From Stentor coeruleus (lineage: Eukaryota; Ciliophora; Heterotrichea; Heterotrichida; Stentoridae), in contig MPUH01000616.1 in the NCBI GenBank assembly GCA_001970955.1, forward strand, positions 1 to 43,144: 43,144 bases of DNA. The letters run 5' to 3'. Below are positions 18,818 through 30,084 of the stretch, one piece after another. Below the pieces are notes generated by a model. That model saw only the letters and a program-made list of their open reading frames with translations. It made no database searches and had not been told where the DNA came from. Each line of letters opens with the position of its first letter. Position 1 is the stretch's first letter. Position numbers and translations under genes: made by a program.

Positions 18818-19741
18818 TTATTATAATAATAAGCTATTTTAAGTGAAAGCTAGAATTATTTTTACAGTTGAAATTATGCTTTTTTATTAATAAGAAAGTT
18901 TTGATTCAGTTGACACAAATCAGCAGTTCTAAAGGTATTGCAGGATTAATAATATATTCTCTCTGGTCTAACTCTAATAAAAATGTCTATATTTTTAAGA
19001 TATAGCTCTGTCCTAGCAAAAATTTATTATAAACCGCCCAAACATTCACCTTTTCCAAGTAAAAAATATTTTATACTCAGCATAACTCATCAACATTATT
19101 AATGCCTATATAAGCCTCTTTATAAACTTCAAGATAGAGATATAGAAAGAGAAATATATTGAGAAAAATTTTACTTTGAATAATTTTACCAGAATTTTCA
19201 TACAAGGACAGAATTAAACTGATGGGCCTTTGCTTTAGACGTTAATGAGTTTTTATAATTTCCAGGCTTTGAAGGACTTATGTTGAGTTATAATTTCGTA
19301 AGAAAAGATATGCTTTTATATTATAATTAAGAATTTGTTATAAGGGATAGAATATGTTTTAGGATAATGTGAGATATTATATGTTGTATTATTGTATATT
19401 TATGTATAGTAGTTAGAATAAACTTCAAAATCTTTATTGACTATATGTAAGGAATATATATCAGGGTACAAAGATGAGTAGAGTTTAGAAGCAACCATAA
19501 TTAGCATTAGCATTAGTCAGAAAAATCATTTGACTACCTTCTAGCCTTGTTAATTTTCTTCTTTTATAATACATTTTCTTAATGATTTTTTAAAACTTCT
19601 CTGTCGATATTTACCATCCCCAGTTTATCCGTTTTCTCTAAGTTTTTTTCCGAATTTCATCCGAACCATTATAATCTTCCATCTACACACATAAAAAACT
19701 TTAAATTAAGCTTAACAAGCATACACAAATAGTCTATAAAT
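18818..19741. other. Intergenic region with duplicated flank
   Basis: 924 bp without a gene. The left two thirds contain the second copy of the flank that also lies at 16660-17100. The right part is the C-rich, G-poor 5' flank of the proline-rich gene. No RNA gene or small ORF is convincing. Confidence 0.5.
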
Positions 19742-22700
19742 ATGGATCAAAATAAAAACTCTGGATTCCAGCAATTCCAACCAGGTTTAAATCCATTAAA
19801 TCCGAACCAAGGTCCAAAACTATCAACAATTATCGAGCCCAGTAGTGATTCTGATAGTTCAATAAGCGATACCCCAAAAGAAAAAGTTAAAGACCCAAAG
19901 CCAATTTTCAATCAATTTCCAAAAGGACCTATCAATAAATTCCCACAACAAATTACTATACCTAAAAACCCAGCTCCATTTATAGTACCAATAAAACAAG
20001 AAATACCTCAAAATATCATAAAACCACCCTTTGCACAAACAACAGAAAAGCCTTTTCAACCATCATTCATCCCTGCAAATAACCAAAATGTTGCATCAGC
20101 TCCACCAAAACTTGNTTACCCTTCGCACAAACAACAGAAAAACCTTTTCAACCATCATTCATCCCTGCAAATAACCAAAATGTTGCATCAGCTCCACCAA
20201 AACTTGGCACTTTTCCAGGAGTGTCTCCACCTCCACCTAAAGTTCAGAGTTCGACTGGGGAAAATAAAAGCCCCGTCCCACCTTTTGTTGGAAATATAAG
20301 CCAAATGCAGGGCCAAGGACCTATTAATAATCCTTTTCTCTCTCAGAATGCTGCTAAGGTTATAGAAAATCCAATGAAAAACTCTTTTATTCCTCCTGGG
20401 CAAGCCTCTGGCTTTCCTAATAAAACAGTTAATATTACTTTGAATAAACCTGGGGAAGATGGAGTAAAACCCCCTCCGATATTGTTAGGACAAGCTGGGG
20501 ATAATAAGAGTCAGAAGTTTCCTTTAGGGCAAATGCCTGTATCGTCAAACAATCAAATTTTGCCTGATTTTTTATCAAATAATCCTTCTGGGATCAAGGC
20601 TAACACCATAAATGAACCTTTTGTATCGAATCAAAATCCTCCTAAACTAGGTTTATCTGCTGTTGATTCAGGGTTGAAACCAAGTTTTGCCCCTCCTGGT
20701 GCTGCTAAAAATGCTTTCTTTATAAAAGATCCTAATCCAACTGAGGCAAAAACTCAAGGTTTCCCTGCAAACTTCCCTTTTAATAAAAAGCCACCTGTTT
20801 TAGGAGAAAATATAATAAATGAACCGCTGCCAAGTGTTAATACTGCTTTATCAAGTAAAATACCTGAAATAAACTCGGTTCCGGTGATATTTTCATCGAA
20901 TAAAAACCAGAAACCTAATGTTGAAGAAAATATTAAAATTATTAAATCCTCAGAACCAGTCCAAACTATGGAAATGCCTGATCTTCAACCGTTTATAAAG
21001 CCAAAAATTATAGAAAAACCTAGTCTTCCACCATTTTCAGCTTCAAACCCTAATGAAAAACTTAACCATATGCCATTTCCAGCTACAAATCCTAAAGAAA
21101 AATTTAACCCTATGCCATTTCCAGCTTCAAACCCTAATGAAAAGCCTAACTCTATGCAATTTGTATTATCAGAACCTAAAGAAAAATCCAACTTTTCACC
21201 AATTGTAGCTCCAAACCCTAAAGAAAAGCCTAATCCTATACTATTTCCAGCTCCAAACCCTAAAGAAAAGCCTAATCCTATACTATTTCCAGCTACAAAC
21301 CCTAATGAAAAGCCTAACCCTACACCATTTTATTCATCAGAACCTAAAGAAAAGCCCAACTTTCCAAAACCTGCTGAAAATTCTAATCCTCCACCATTCC
21401 TAGCTCAAAACCTAATAGGAAAACCTAATCCTCCCCCATTCTCAACTTCAAACCAAACAGAAAAACCTAATCCTCTACCATTTCCAACTTCAAACACTAT
21501 AGAAAAGCCTAACCCTATACCCCTAAAAAATCTTCAGCCTGGACAAATTCCCCCAGTAAACCTACTACCATCTCTTATCCCAAAAAGTTCACAAGTTGAA
21601 AACCCTAACCTAAGCCAAACTACTAGCCTTAAACCACCATCTCTAATATTAGAAGGACAAAATTTTAAAAATCCTGAAAATACCCAAACAACACCATTAG
21701 TCAACCCTTATCCTTTTAACTCACAAAACAAATCCCCTAATACTATAGTATTTAAACCTCAAGAAACTCAATCACAAAATATTTCATCTAAGTTAGAACC
21801 CCCAAAACTTAACCTTGAAACCCCACAAAGTAAATCCCAAGAAGTTCAATTGCCAAATATTCCTCCTCAACCAAAATTCCTTAATCCTAATTCTAACCCT
21901 AAACCTTTTATATCACCTTCACCTATTTTATCCAAACCTTCAGAAAATCAAAATGCTAATATTTTAACACCTCAGTTAATACCTACAGTTCATAATCCTA
22001 TGGGTGTTATAAACCAAGAGAAACAATCTCAAGGACCTTTAGGGTTTTCTCCAAACCTAATACCTTCAAATCTATCATCAAAAGGCCCAGTAATTTTACC
22101 AAAACCACAAAACTCAGAAATTCCTGAATCTATATTTTTATCTGAAAAACCTTCCCAAATCATAAACCCTCCTCCTGGACAAAAATCAACCTCAGAATCA
22201 CAAATATTCCAACCAATCAATCCTCAAATTGTAAAGAAAAACTCAAACCCAACAGAAAACTATGAAAAAGACCAAAACTTCACAAGAAACTCCAACTTAG
22301 TTAAAGATATCAAACAACCTCAGTCTCGTGATGAAAAATACGCTGAATCAACACCTAATCCTGATATTTTTACTCGAGGTGTGCCTCATAATTCAATTCA
22401 CATAGCCCCAACTTATATCCAAGTCCATCAACCACCATCAATTAAAAAAGTTCTAAAAAAAGTTGACAAAGATTCCATCGCCGNATGCCTCATAATTCAA
22501 TTCACATAGCCCCAACTTATATTCAAGTCCATCAACCACCATCAATTAAAAAAGTTCTAAAAAAAGTTGACAAAGATTCCATCGCCGATAAACTCCAACT
22601 CATAAATATTCTTATAGCTTTAATAACCCCTGAAAAAAGTTCAGNGATAAACTCCAACTCATAAATATTCTTATAGCTTTAATAACCCCTGAAAAAAGCT

Positions 22701-23521
22701 CAGAAGTTAAAAACATGATTTCAATAATTTGCCCTAAACTTAAAGATGATTATCCTAAAGTATGTCAAACTATAATTGATAAAATTAATAACATCTGTTA
22801 TTGTAACTGTTGTAAATTTAATGAAACTAATTATGAAATTAAATGTGGACATAATTTCTGTAAGCAATGCGCTGTGAGTCAATTGATTAATTTAAATCCT
22901 TATTCTAGTATTCCTGAATTAGGATGTCCGATATGCTATAAGAATATATCGTATGAGGATTTAGAATTGATTTTCCCTAAGGATGAACCGGATTTGAGGT
23001 ATGAACTTGATGTTAAACTTGTTAGAGAAAGTTTGAAAAATAATTGTGTTGAATGTAAAAAATGCAAAAAACAAAGGACAAGTGAGATGTTTTATAGTAC
23101 AACTTGTTTGCATATTTGTAGAGAATGTGTAGCTTCGAATATTAGATGGGGTAATTATGCTTGTGATTATTGTAATAGTGACTTCAGAGCTTTAGATGAT
23201 ATAATGAATGAAAAAATATTTTGCAAAGGGTGTGACAAAGATGTTTATTATATTGGCGACTATGTAAAAAATATGAGTGATGGACATTATTTATGTGGAG
23301 AATGTTTGATTATGGTAACAAAGGAAAAAGTTTCGACTTGTTGCTTAAAAGCTGTGACGAATCAAGAGATTTTAGAAATTGATCTTTATTTGTTTGAAAT
23401 TTGTGGGATATGTGGAAAAGAATCACCGATATTAGAATTTAAGACATTGGAGTGTTGTAAAAATCATGTTTGTGATGAATGCTCAAAAAGGCAAGGGATC
23501 TGCACTTTGTGTTCGAATTAA
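19742..23521 (+). CDS. Large proline-rich protein with C-terminal RING-like clusters
   Basis: Broken by three assembly duplications (Ns at 20115, 22484, 22645; offsets 92, 104 and 59 bp). Collapsing them restores one frame of 1,174 residues. Residues 1-900 are low-complexity, rich in Pro, Asn, Lys and Ser, and probably disordered. About 12 tandem units of 14 residues (consensus NPxPFPAxNPKEKP) lie at about 394-563. The C-terminal 240 residues are Cys-rich: a C3HC4-type RING-like cluster (CNCC, CGHNFCKQC, CPIC) from about 935, a second cluster (CKKC, CLHICREC, CDYC), a third (CKGC, CGEC, CCLK) and a fourth (CGICGK, CCKNHVCDEC, CTLC). The multi-RING end suggests a ubiquitin ligase or scaffold. 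It sits inside the kinase/Cys-rich-tail cluster. Function beyond this is unknown. Confidence 0.8.
20026..20206. repeat. Near-identical direct repeat around N (20115)
   Basis: 20026-20114 and 20118-20206 match with about two substitutions. The 92-bp offset shifts the reading frame of the proline-rich gene, and collapsing one copy restores it, which supports an assembly artefact. Confidence 0.9.
22382..22703. repeat. Two nested assembly duplications around Ns (22484, 22645)
   Basis: 22382-22483 repeats as 22486-22587 (one c/t difference). 22587-22644 repeats as 22646-22703 (one t/c difference). Offsets of 104 and 59 bp break the frame; removing both reconnects the proline-rich region to the RING-like C-terminus. 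Confidence 0.9.
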
Positions 23522-24010
23522 ATTAGTAAGAATTTTTAAATTTAGGTTAAAAGTAGAGAAATTAAAATATATGGTTTATATATGGATGAGTATAGAAGGA
23601 AATAAGAGGATTTTTCGGATGATTTTTTTTTGGGATTTTATTCATGTAGATTAGATATTTGGATATTGTATTTTGTATGTGTTTAGGAATTTTTTATTTA
23701 GACACATGACAAAATTAACAAGAAATCCTAAAATCATAATCACTCAAATCTTACACCTAATCACATAATTTCACTCATCCTCTAACTCATATTCCACACC
23801 CACAAACCTTTCTCACCCCAAAAATTCAACATTTTTAATCCTCAGTTCCAAAGCATTTATACTATACTTCATCCATCTACCAAAAATATTCTCATAAACC
23901 CGTCAAATTTACTAAACAACATCTCAACCTCATAATTTAAATGATTTATAAATCCTATCAAGTAAATTTCTCAGTTAATTAAATATCTATAATTCTAATG
24001 TAATATTTAA
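23522..24010. other. Intergenic region
   Basis: 489 bp without a gene. The first 170 bp are G-rich and C-poor (3' flank of the RING gene). From about 23700 the strand becomes C-rich and almost free of G (5' flank of the next gene). No element is recognised. Confidence 0.55.
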
Positions 24011-25315
24011 ATGGAAAGAATAACTTTAAGCGATGTGATTCTCATAGACAGAATCTATTCAAGAGAAGGAATTTGCGAAGTCTATAAAGGTACTCTTCGT
24101 TCTAACCCATCAGAAGTAATTTGTGTTAAAAAACTCTTCATAGAAGACCTAAGTGATCTATCAAGTCAATGTGAAGAATGTTATACAATGGCTAAACTCG
24201 AGCATCAAAACATAATAAAATTCCGTTCAGCTTCAATTGAAGGTACTAGACAAAGTGTAAGTAATTTATTCATATACATGGAATATTTTCCAGAAGGTGA
24301 TCTTCAAAAATTAATACAATTTCGCATACAAAGTAAAAACTCTTGGACTGAAAATGAGCTTTTATCATATGCTAAACAATTAGTATCTGCTTATAGTTAT
24401 TTACAATCAAAAAATATATGCCATAGAGATATAAAACCACAGAATATTTTCGTTACTAATAATGGAACAATGCTTAAAGTTGGAGATTTTGGGGCAAGTA
24501 GGAATATTATTGGGGGAGATTTTACTATTATTGGTACACCTCTTTATGTTAGTCCACTTGTTAGAATTGCTATATCTGAACAAGTGAGAAATAATAGACA
24601 TACTCTTGATCATGACCCTTTTAAATCTGATGTTTATTCTTTAGGACTTGTTTTTTTATATATGGCAAGTCTTAAAGATATTCGTGATTTAGCAAGCTTA
24701 TCAAATCTTGATGAAATAATATTAGCTAGAATCTCAGCTTTACCTAGGGAATATAGAAGATTTCAAAGACTTTTATGGTATATGCTTGCAGTAGATGAAA
24801 AAAAAAGACCGTGTTTTAATAAATTAGAGAGTATAATGAGTGAAATTATTAGTTATGAAGAAATATTATGTGAAGGATGTTGTGAATATCAAGAATCTAA
24901 GGATTTTTATGTCTTTTTTAATGAAAAAATGTGCAGAAAATGCGTTGATAATTATTTATTTTTCCCAGATAATAAAATGTAATTTTTATATAGTTTCTGT
25001 TCAGCTTGTGGGATTTATTTATTTGCAGATTTAGAATGCAATTGTGGGGCTTATCTTAGATGCTCTGTATGCAAAGATTTTATTCATTATGGGAAATCTT
25101 GTTATAATTCATTGTTTGATAGTGTTCCAAATAGAAAATATTATGTGAAGATGATTTGCAATTGTGGGCAATTGGAGTTAATGCCTAATCCTCCTTATTC
25201 ATATTATCTTTGTCCTAGTTGTGGCTATTTTTGTGTTGTTTGTGGATTTCTTTATGGAAAAGAAAGGAGTCATAAAGTTTGCGAGTTTATGCTTAAATAC
25301 AGATACCTTTTATAG
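24011..25315 (+). CDS. Kinase/Cys-rich-tail protein, two exons
   Basis: Exons 24011-24978 and 24994-25315, 429 residues. The kinase domain has lysine in CVKK (K40 or K41), HRDIKPQN with D140 and DFG 159-161, but the APE segment reads SPLVR without Glu. A first zinc pair (CEGCCEY, CRKC) precedes the intron. Exon 2 encodes CSACGIY, CNCGAYLRCSVCKDFIHYGKSC (the last part matches the IBR-type C-x2-C-x4-H-x4-C) and a second array CNCG, CPSCGYFCVVCG, HKVC. The intron follows codon 322, and its retention gives ATG-TAA, ending the protein just after the kinase. It is closely related to the genes at 30631 and 31979, which have the intron at the same place. Confidence 0.85.
24979..24993 (+). other. 15-nt intron in kinase/tail gene
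   Basis: Sequence gtaatttttatatag, A at position 10. Removal opens the frame into the Cys-rich exon, which aligns with the two downstream paralogues. Confidence 0.92.
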
Positions 25316-26091
25316 AAAAATTAAAGATTTTATATAATTAGTTTTATTTATAATTTTTGGGAAATTGGTGTAGAGGATTAAGATTTTAGAGTAAGGGTTA
25401 AGGTTTTAGAATTGAGGATATAAATGAAGAGGGTTTTATTTTTTTTGATGAATTGTATAGAGAAATGGTTTAGGTTTTAGAAATTGCTCAGGGGTAATTT
25501 GTTAGAAAAATGAATATGGTTTATGGGTTTTAATAAGAATAAAATTATTGAAGATAATGGGTTTTTATAGATTTTTTGTTTTGGAGAACTGGAAGATAAT
25601 TTTTCATTACTAGAGAAATAGAAAGTTTACATTTAGTGAAAATAAAGATTTGATATAAGGGATAGATATTTAAGGAATTTTATGCTTATACTTGTACAGA
25701 GGATCTAAGGTTGTACAAGTGAAAAAAATTGTATTTACTTAACATATGCATATATTAAGAACAATTTCGAAATTAAGGATTCAGATGATTCAATGACCCA
25801 CTAAATGGTCATAATTATAATTTATATATACCATAAATTTAATTGTCTAAGAAAATTTATAAATTATAATTATTTTATAGTTATGAGCATATTAAAAACA
25901 ATAACAAAACCTCAAAAACCTTACAAAAAGTTAAAATCCACCATTTTATCCAAACAAAAAAATCTAATTTTCTATTATTATAATAAATGCAAAGNTTTAA
26001 AAACAATAACAAAACCTCAAAAACCTTACAAAAACTTAAAATCCACCATTTTATCCAAACAAAAAAATCTAATTTTCTATTATTATAATAA
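25316..26091. other. Intergenic region with inverted repeat and assembly duplication
   Basis: 776 bp without a gene. 25320-25560 is G-rich and C-poor (3' flank). A perfect 9-bp inverted repeat, acttgtaca (25690-25698) with tgtacaagt (25712-25720), has a 13-nt loop. The end is an assembly duplication around N 25995 (25892-25994 and 25997-26099) with one g/c difference. The short open frame across that duplication has no coding features. Confidence 0.6.
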
Positions 26092-26099
26092 ATGCAAAG
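25892..26099. repeat. Near-identical direct repeat around N (25995)
   Basis: 103-bp copies flank a single N, with one substitution. Both copies contain the start region of the WD40-channel gene; only the second is continuous with it. Confidence 0.88.
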
Positions 26100-29000
26100 C
26101 CCATTACTTCCAAAATTTCTCCCTTCACCCCAAGTATCTCCTCAACCATCATCAAAAATCCTACAATCCATCGAACCTAAATCAGATAATGCTTTAACCC
26201 AGCTTCGTAATGCATGGAATTACATACAAATCGAACCCAAGCTAAACTTACCTAACTCATTTGTAACAACCTTAAACTACCATACAAAGTCAGTGAATTG
26301 TGTGGCTTTTAGTCCAGATGGGAAATATTTAGCAAGTGGGTCTGAAGATTGTCAAGTAAAAATATGGGACCTTGTTGAAAAAAAAGAACATTGTGCTCCT
26401 ATACAAGATACTGAAAATATTATAAGTATAAACTTCAGTCCAAATGAGAAACTTTTAGCAATATCATGTGGTAACCAGGTTAAAATATGGAGTTTTATAG
26501 ATAATAAAGTGATAAATGTATTAAAATGTCATTCAGACGATGTGGTCTGTGTGAGGTTTAGCCCAGATGGTAAACTTTTAGCATCAGCATCTTTGGATTC
26601 ATACATAAAACTCTGGTATTTAGACAAGAAAAAACCTAAACAAATTTATTCTGGACATGAAGATAAAGTGTATTGTATAAGTTTTAGTCCAGATGGTAAA
26701 TATTTAGCAAGTGGGTCTGAAGATTGTCTAGTAAAAATATGGGACGTGAATAGAAAGGATAAAGAAATCAACCTTGATGGCCATGAAGAAGCTGTTTTAT
26801 GTGTGGTCTTTAGCCCAGATGGTAAGTTTATTGCAAGTGGTTCTGAGGATGATTTGATAATTGTCTGGAATTTCGCTGAAAAAACTGAAGAATTTACACT
26901 TAAAGGTCATACAAGTACAGTTTATAGTTTAAGTTTTAGTAGTGATGGGAAGTTCCTAGCAAGTGGGTCTGAAGACAGTCTTGTAAAAATCTGGAATCTT
27001 GAAGAAGAATCTGAACAATGTACTTTAACTGGTCATTCTATAATAGTCTGCAGTGTATGTTTCAGTCCTAATGGTAAAATCCTAGCAAGTGGGTCAGCTG
27101 ATAGTTCAGTAAAATTATGGAAAGTTCATGATGATAAGGAAAAAATGTGCATAAAATCTCATTCACAAAGCATTTTATGTTTAAACTTTAGTCCTGATGG
27201 TCAACTTTTAGCAACAGGATCAAAGGATTTTCTAGTAAAAATATTCGATATTAAGAATTCTATTGAAAAAGGAACCTTGAAAGGTCATACCGCTAAAGTT
27301 ATGTGCGTCGCATTTACACCTGATGGTAAGCAATTGGCTAGTGGGTCTAAAGATAAAATTATTATAATATGGGATGTGGGGGAAATGAAAGAAGTATTTA
27401 GACTTGAAGACAATAAAGCTTTTGTAAATTGTTTGTGTTTTAGTCTAAATGGTGAAATTTTAGCTTGTGGGTTAGAAAGTCATATAGTCAAAGTATGGGA
27501 TTTTATTATGAAAAAAGAAGCATTTGTTTTAACCGGACATTCTAGTGGGGTTTATAGTGTTGTTTTTAGTCCTGATGGAAGATTTTTAGCTAGTGGGTCA
27601 GAAGATTATTTGATTAAAATATGGAACATTTTAGATAATAAAGAAGAATATACACTTGCAGGACATACAGATTTAGTTTATTGTGTTTGTTTTAGCCCGG
27701 ATAGTCGGTTTTTAGCTAGTGGGTCTTATGATTGTCTAGTAAAAGTGTGGAACCTTCAAAAGAAAAAAGAAGAATGCACACTTGATGAACATTTGGATTT
27801 GGTTTGGAGTGTCAGTTTTAGTCCTGATGGGAAATTTCTTGCTAGTGCTTCAGAAGATAAACTTATTAAGATATGGAATGTTAATGAGAAAAAAGAAGAG
27901 TTTACTATTGATGGACATAATAATCCTGTTGGATGTGTCAGGTTTAGTCCTGATGGGAAAATTATAGCGAGTGGGTCTAAGGATGGTGTTGTTAAACTTT
28001 GGGATTTTTCAGATATGGCTAAAGAATATACAAAATCTTCAAATCAAAAAGTGGTTGAATCAATTGAATTAAGTTTGGATTACAAGGCTGTACTTGTAAA
28101 GTATAATTCAGAAATTAAAGCATTTTCTATAGCATCAGGAGATGAAATAGACCCTAATAACTTCATACCTTTAACTCCTAATAACCAAAAACTCTTTGAT
28201 CCACTTAGTTGCATAAATATAGGATATCAAAACTACCTAAAAACAATCCAAAACTATTTTTACTTATCAACAAAAAGTTTTTCAAAACTAAACTACATAA
28301 ACACAACCTTAACCAATCTAAAATTTTCAATAGCTCACTTTTTATCAATGCTAGGCCATGAATCTATAATAGAAAAATCCATAATTTCTAAAAATCTTAT
28401 AATAACACCTGATGCTTTTGGTCATGGTCCAGCTTATTACTCAATAAAATGCAAACATCAAAAAATAACAGATAAAATTATTGAGTATATTTCTGAAACT
28501 GTTGAAAACTCAAAACTAGGCTTTAATACTTTTACATTTCTTAAAACACTTGAAAATGATTTGCCTGAACTTTTATCAAGTTCATCACAATTTATTGATA
28601 AACTTATGAGCATAGCTTTAGTCCCTCAAGAAAGTTCAGCGTTTTTTGGTAACCCTTTAAAAACTTTACCTATAGAAATTATTAACGATTATCATTTATC
28701 GAAATTTGAAGATTTTGCTAATAATGAAGGAGATACAATACCATTAATTATAACCCAAACACCATTTAGAATACCATTTTGTATTGGCAGCCCTTCAAGT
28801 TTATATTTAATAAACTCAATTCTTATGTGTAAAAACAAAGACATCTATCGAACAAGTTTAATCCATCATATAATAAACCACAGATGGAACGAAATCATAT
28901 TTTGGGTATATCTTTACACATTCCTTCTTTGGGGCAATATAATCATTATTTTTTTCCTAATCTCAACAAACTCTCATCTTTATTGTTTCATAACCCTTTT

Positions 29001-30084
29001 AATAAACCTTTTTCTACTTATCTGGGAATGTTTACAATTTCGCATAATAGGCAAAAAATACTTCTACAGTCCCACAAATCTTTTAGATCTTATTCGTTTT
29101 TATTCAACAACAATATACAGTATTTTGAAAATTTTTGATATTGAATACACATTATTAACATGGTCAATGATAGCTTTTAATTTACTTAGAGGTTTTTCAG
29201 GTTTCCGTGCATTTGATAACACTAGATATTATGTCAAACTTTTAAAAATGTGTATCTACAGAATGAAAGATTTTTTAATAATATTTGCATATGCAACTTT
29301 GTCTTTAGGGCTTATGAATTCTATATCAGCAAATTCTAACCCTTTTAGTTATCAAGCTTTATGGTCTTCTCCTTTTGGGATTATTGTTGGTAAAACTGAT
29401 AATTTTAATGAGACGAATTCTATACAAGTTATAACTTATACTCTAGCTGTTACGACTAATATGATTATTATGTTGAATATGATCATTTCTATATTAGGTG
29501 ATGTATTTGATGAATTTCAACTTGATGCGGAGATATTAAATTATAATGAAATGGCTGGGGTTATTATGGAGATTGAACAGATATTGTCTATTAGATCAAA
29601 AGATGAAGAGTTTAAATATTTACATATATGCATGCATGCTTATGAGAAAAATGAATTAGAATGGAAAGGAAAAGTTATTGATGTTAGGGAGTTTATAAGG
29701 GGGAAGTTTTTGAATAATGATATAAAACCTTTGTTTGAAGAATGTAAAAGACAGATTATTTGCACTGATGAAAAACTTGTGTTGTTTGAAGAAAAGGTAA
29801 CTTCAGTTGATGAAAAAATCGGAGGTTTTGATGGAAAAGTTAAGGGTGTTATTGAAAGTGTGAAATCAATTGAAAAAAATTTTACTAGTGGGGTTAATAA
29901 ATTGAGTGAAAATGTTAAAGAGATTAGTGGGAAAATAAGAGATGCTGATGAAAAAGTTGTGGCTAACTGTGGAGATATAAGAGATAGGATGGATAATTTT
30001 GAAAAAAGAGTTGGGGGAATTGAAGATAAAATAGATAGTATACAAAGAAGTATAGAAGGTATTTTGAGTATATTATCTAAGTAA
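26092..30084 (+). CDS. WD40 (14 repeats)-ankyrin-TRP-like channel fusion
   Basis: 1,330 residues in one exon. About 65-645 hold 14 WD40 repeats with highly regular FSPDGKxLASGSED and VKIWD cores, enough for two seven-bladed propellers. About 730-850 has ankyrin-like helices (AHFLSMLGHESIIEK, FGHGPAYYSIKCKHQ). About 930-1145 is a six-TM channel domain: hydrophobic segments near 936-960, 964-984, 1000-1022, 1023-1045, 1058-1080, a pore-loop candidate FGIIVGKTDNF, and S6 with LNMIISILGDVFDEF as in TRP/PKD channels. About 1225-1330 is a heptad-like coiled coil, probably for assembly. It would be a cation channel with a large cytosolic interaction platform. Several repeats are nearly identical at DNA level (for example repeats 1 and 4), suggesting gene conversion. 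The start lies in an assembly duplication. Confidence 0.88.
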   Translation: MQSPLLPKFLPSPQVSPQPSSKILQSIEPKSDNALTQLRNAWNYIQIEPKLNLPNSFVTTLNYHTKSVNCVAFSPDGKYLASGSEDCQVKIWDLVEKKEHCAPIQDTENIISINFSPNEKLLAISCGNQVKIWSFIDNKVINVLKCHSDDVVCVRFSPDGKLLASASLDSYIKLWYLDKKKPKQIYSGHEDKVYCISFSPDGKYLASGSEDCLVKIWDVNRKDKEINLDGHEEAVLCVVFSPDGKFIASGSEDDLIIVWNFAEKTEEFTLKGHTSTVYSLSFSSDGKFLASGSEDSLVKIWNLEEESEQCTLTGHSIIVCSVCFSPNGKILASGSADSSVKLWKVHDDKEKMCIKSHSQSILCLNFSPDGQLLATGSKDFLVKIFDIKNSIEKGTLKGHTAKVMCVAFTPDGKQLASGSKDKIIIIWDVGEMKEVFRLEDNKAFVNCLCFSLNGEILACGLESHIVKVWDFIMKKEAFVLTGHSSGVYSVVFSPDGRFLASGSEDYLIKIWNILDNKEEYTLAGHTDLVYCVCFSPDSRFLASGSYDCLVKVWNLQKKKEECTLDEHLDLVWSVSFSPDGKFLASASEDKLIKIWNVNEKKEEFTIDGHNNPVGCVRFSPDGKIIASGSKDGVVKLWDFSDMAKEYTKSSNQKVVESIELSLDYKAVLVKYNSEIKAFSIASGDEIDPNNFIPLTPNNQKLFDPLSCINIGYQNYLKTIQNYFYLSTKSFSKLNYINTTLTNLKFSIAHFLSMLGHESIIEKSIISKNLIITPDAFGHGPAYYSIKCKHQKITDKIIEYISETVENSKLGFNTFTFLKTLENDLPELLSSSSQFIDKLMSIALVPQESSAFFGNPLKTLPIEIINDYHLSKFEDFANNEGDTIPLIITQTPFRIPFCIGSPSSLYLINSILMCKNKDIYRTSLIHHIINHRWNEIIFWVYLYTFLLWGNIIIIFFLISTNSHLYCFITLLINLFLLIWECLQFRIIGKKYFYSPTNLLDLIRFYSTTIYSILKIFDIEYTLLTWSMIAFNLLRGFSGFRAFDNTRYYVKLLKMCIYRMKDFLIIFAYATLSLGLMNSISANSNPFSYQALWSSPFGIIVGKTDNFNETNSIQVITYTLAVTTNMIIMLNMIISILGDVFDEFQLDAEILNYNEMAGVIMEIEQILSIRSKDEEFKYLHICMHAYEKNELEWKGKVIDVREFIRGKFLNNDIKPLFEECKRQIICTDEKLVLFEEKVTSVDEKIGGFDGKVKGVIESVKSIEKNFTSGVNKLSENVKEISGKIRDADEKVVANCGDIRDRMDNFEKRVGGIEDKIDSIQRSIEGILSILSK

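Noticed and set aside
25805..26197. 130-codon plus-strand frame before the WD40-channel gene
   Set aside because: It spans the N and two copies of the same assembly-duplicated sequence. Its product is low-complexity and has no start context or homology.
26290..28015. Regular repeats of about 125 bp considered as a CRISPR-like or satellite array
   Set aside because: They are in frame, encode WD40 blades and lie inside one long coding sequence of a eukaryote.
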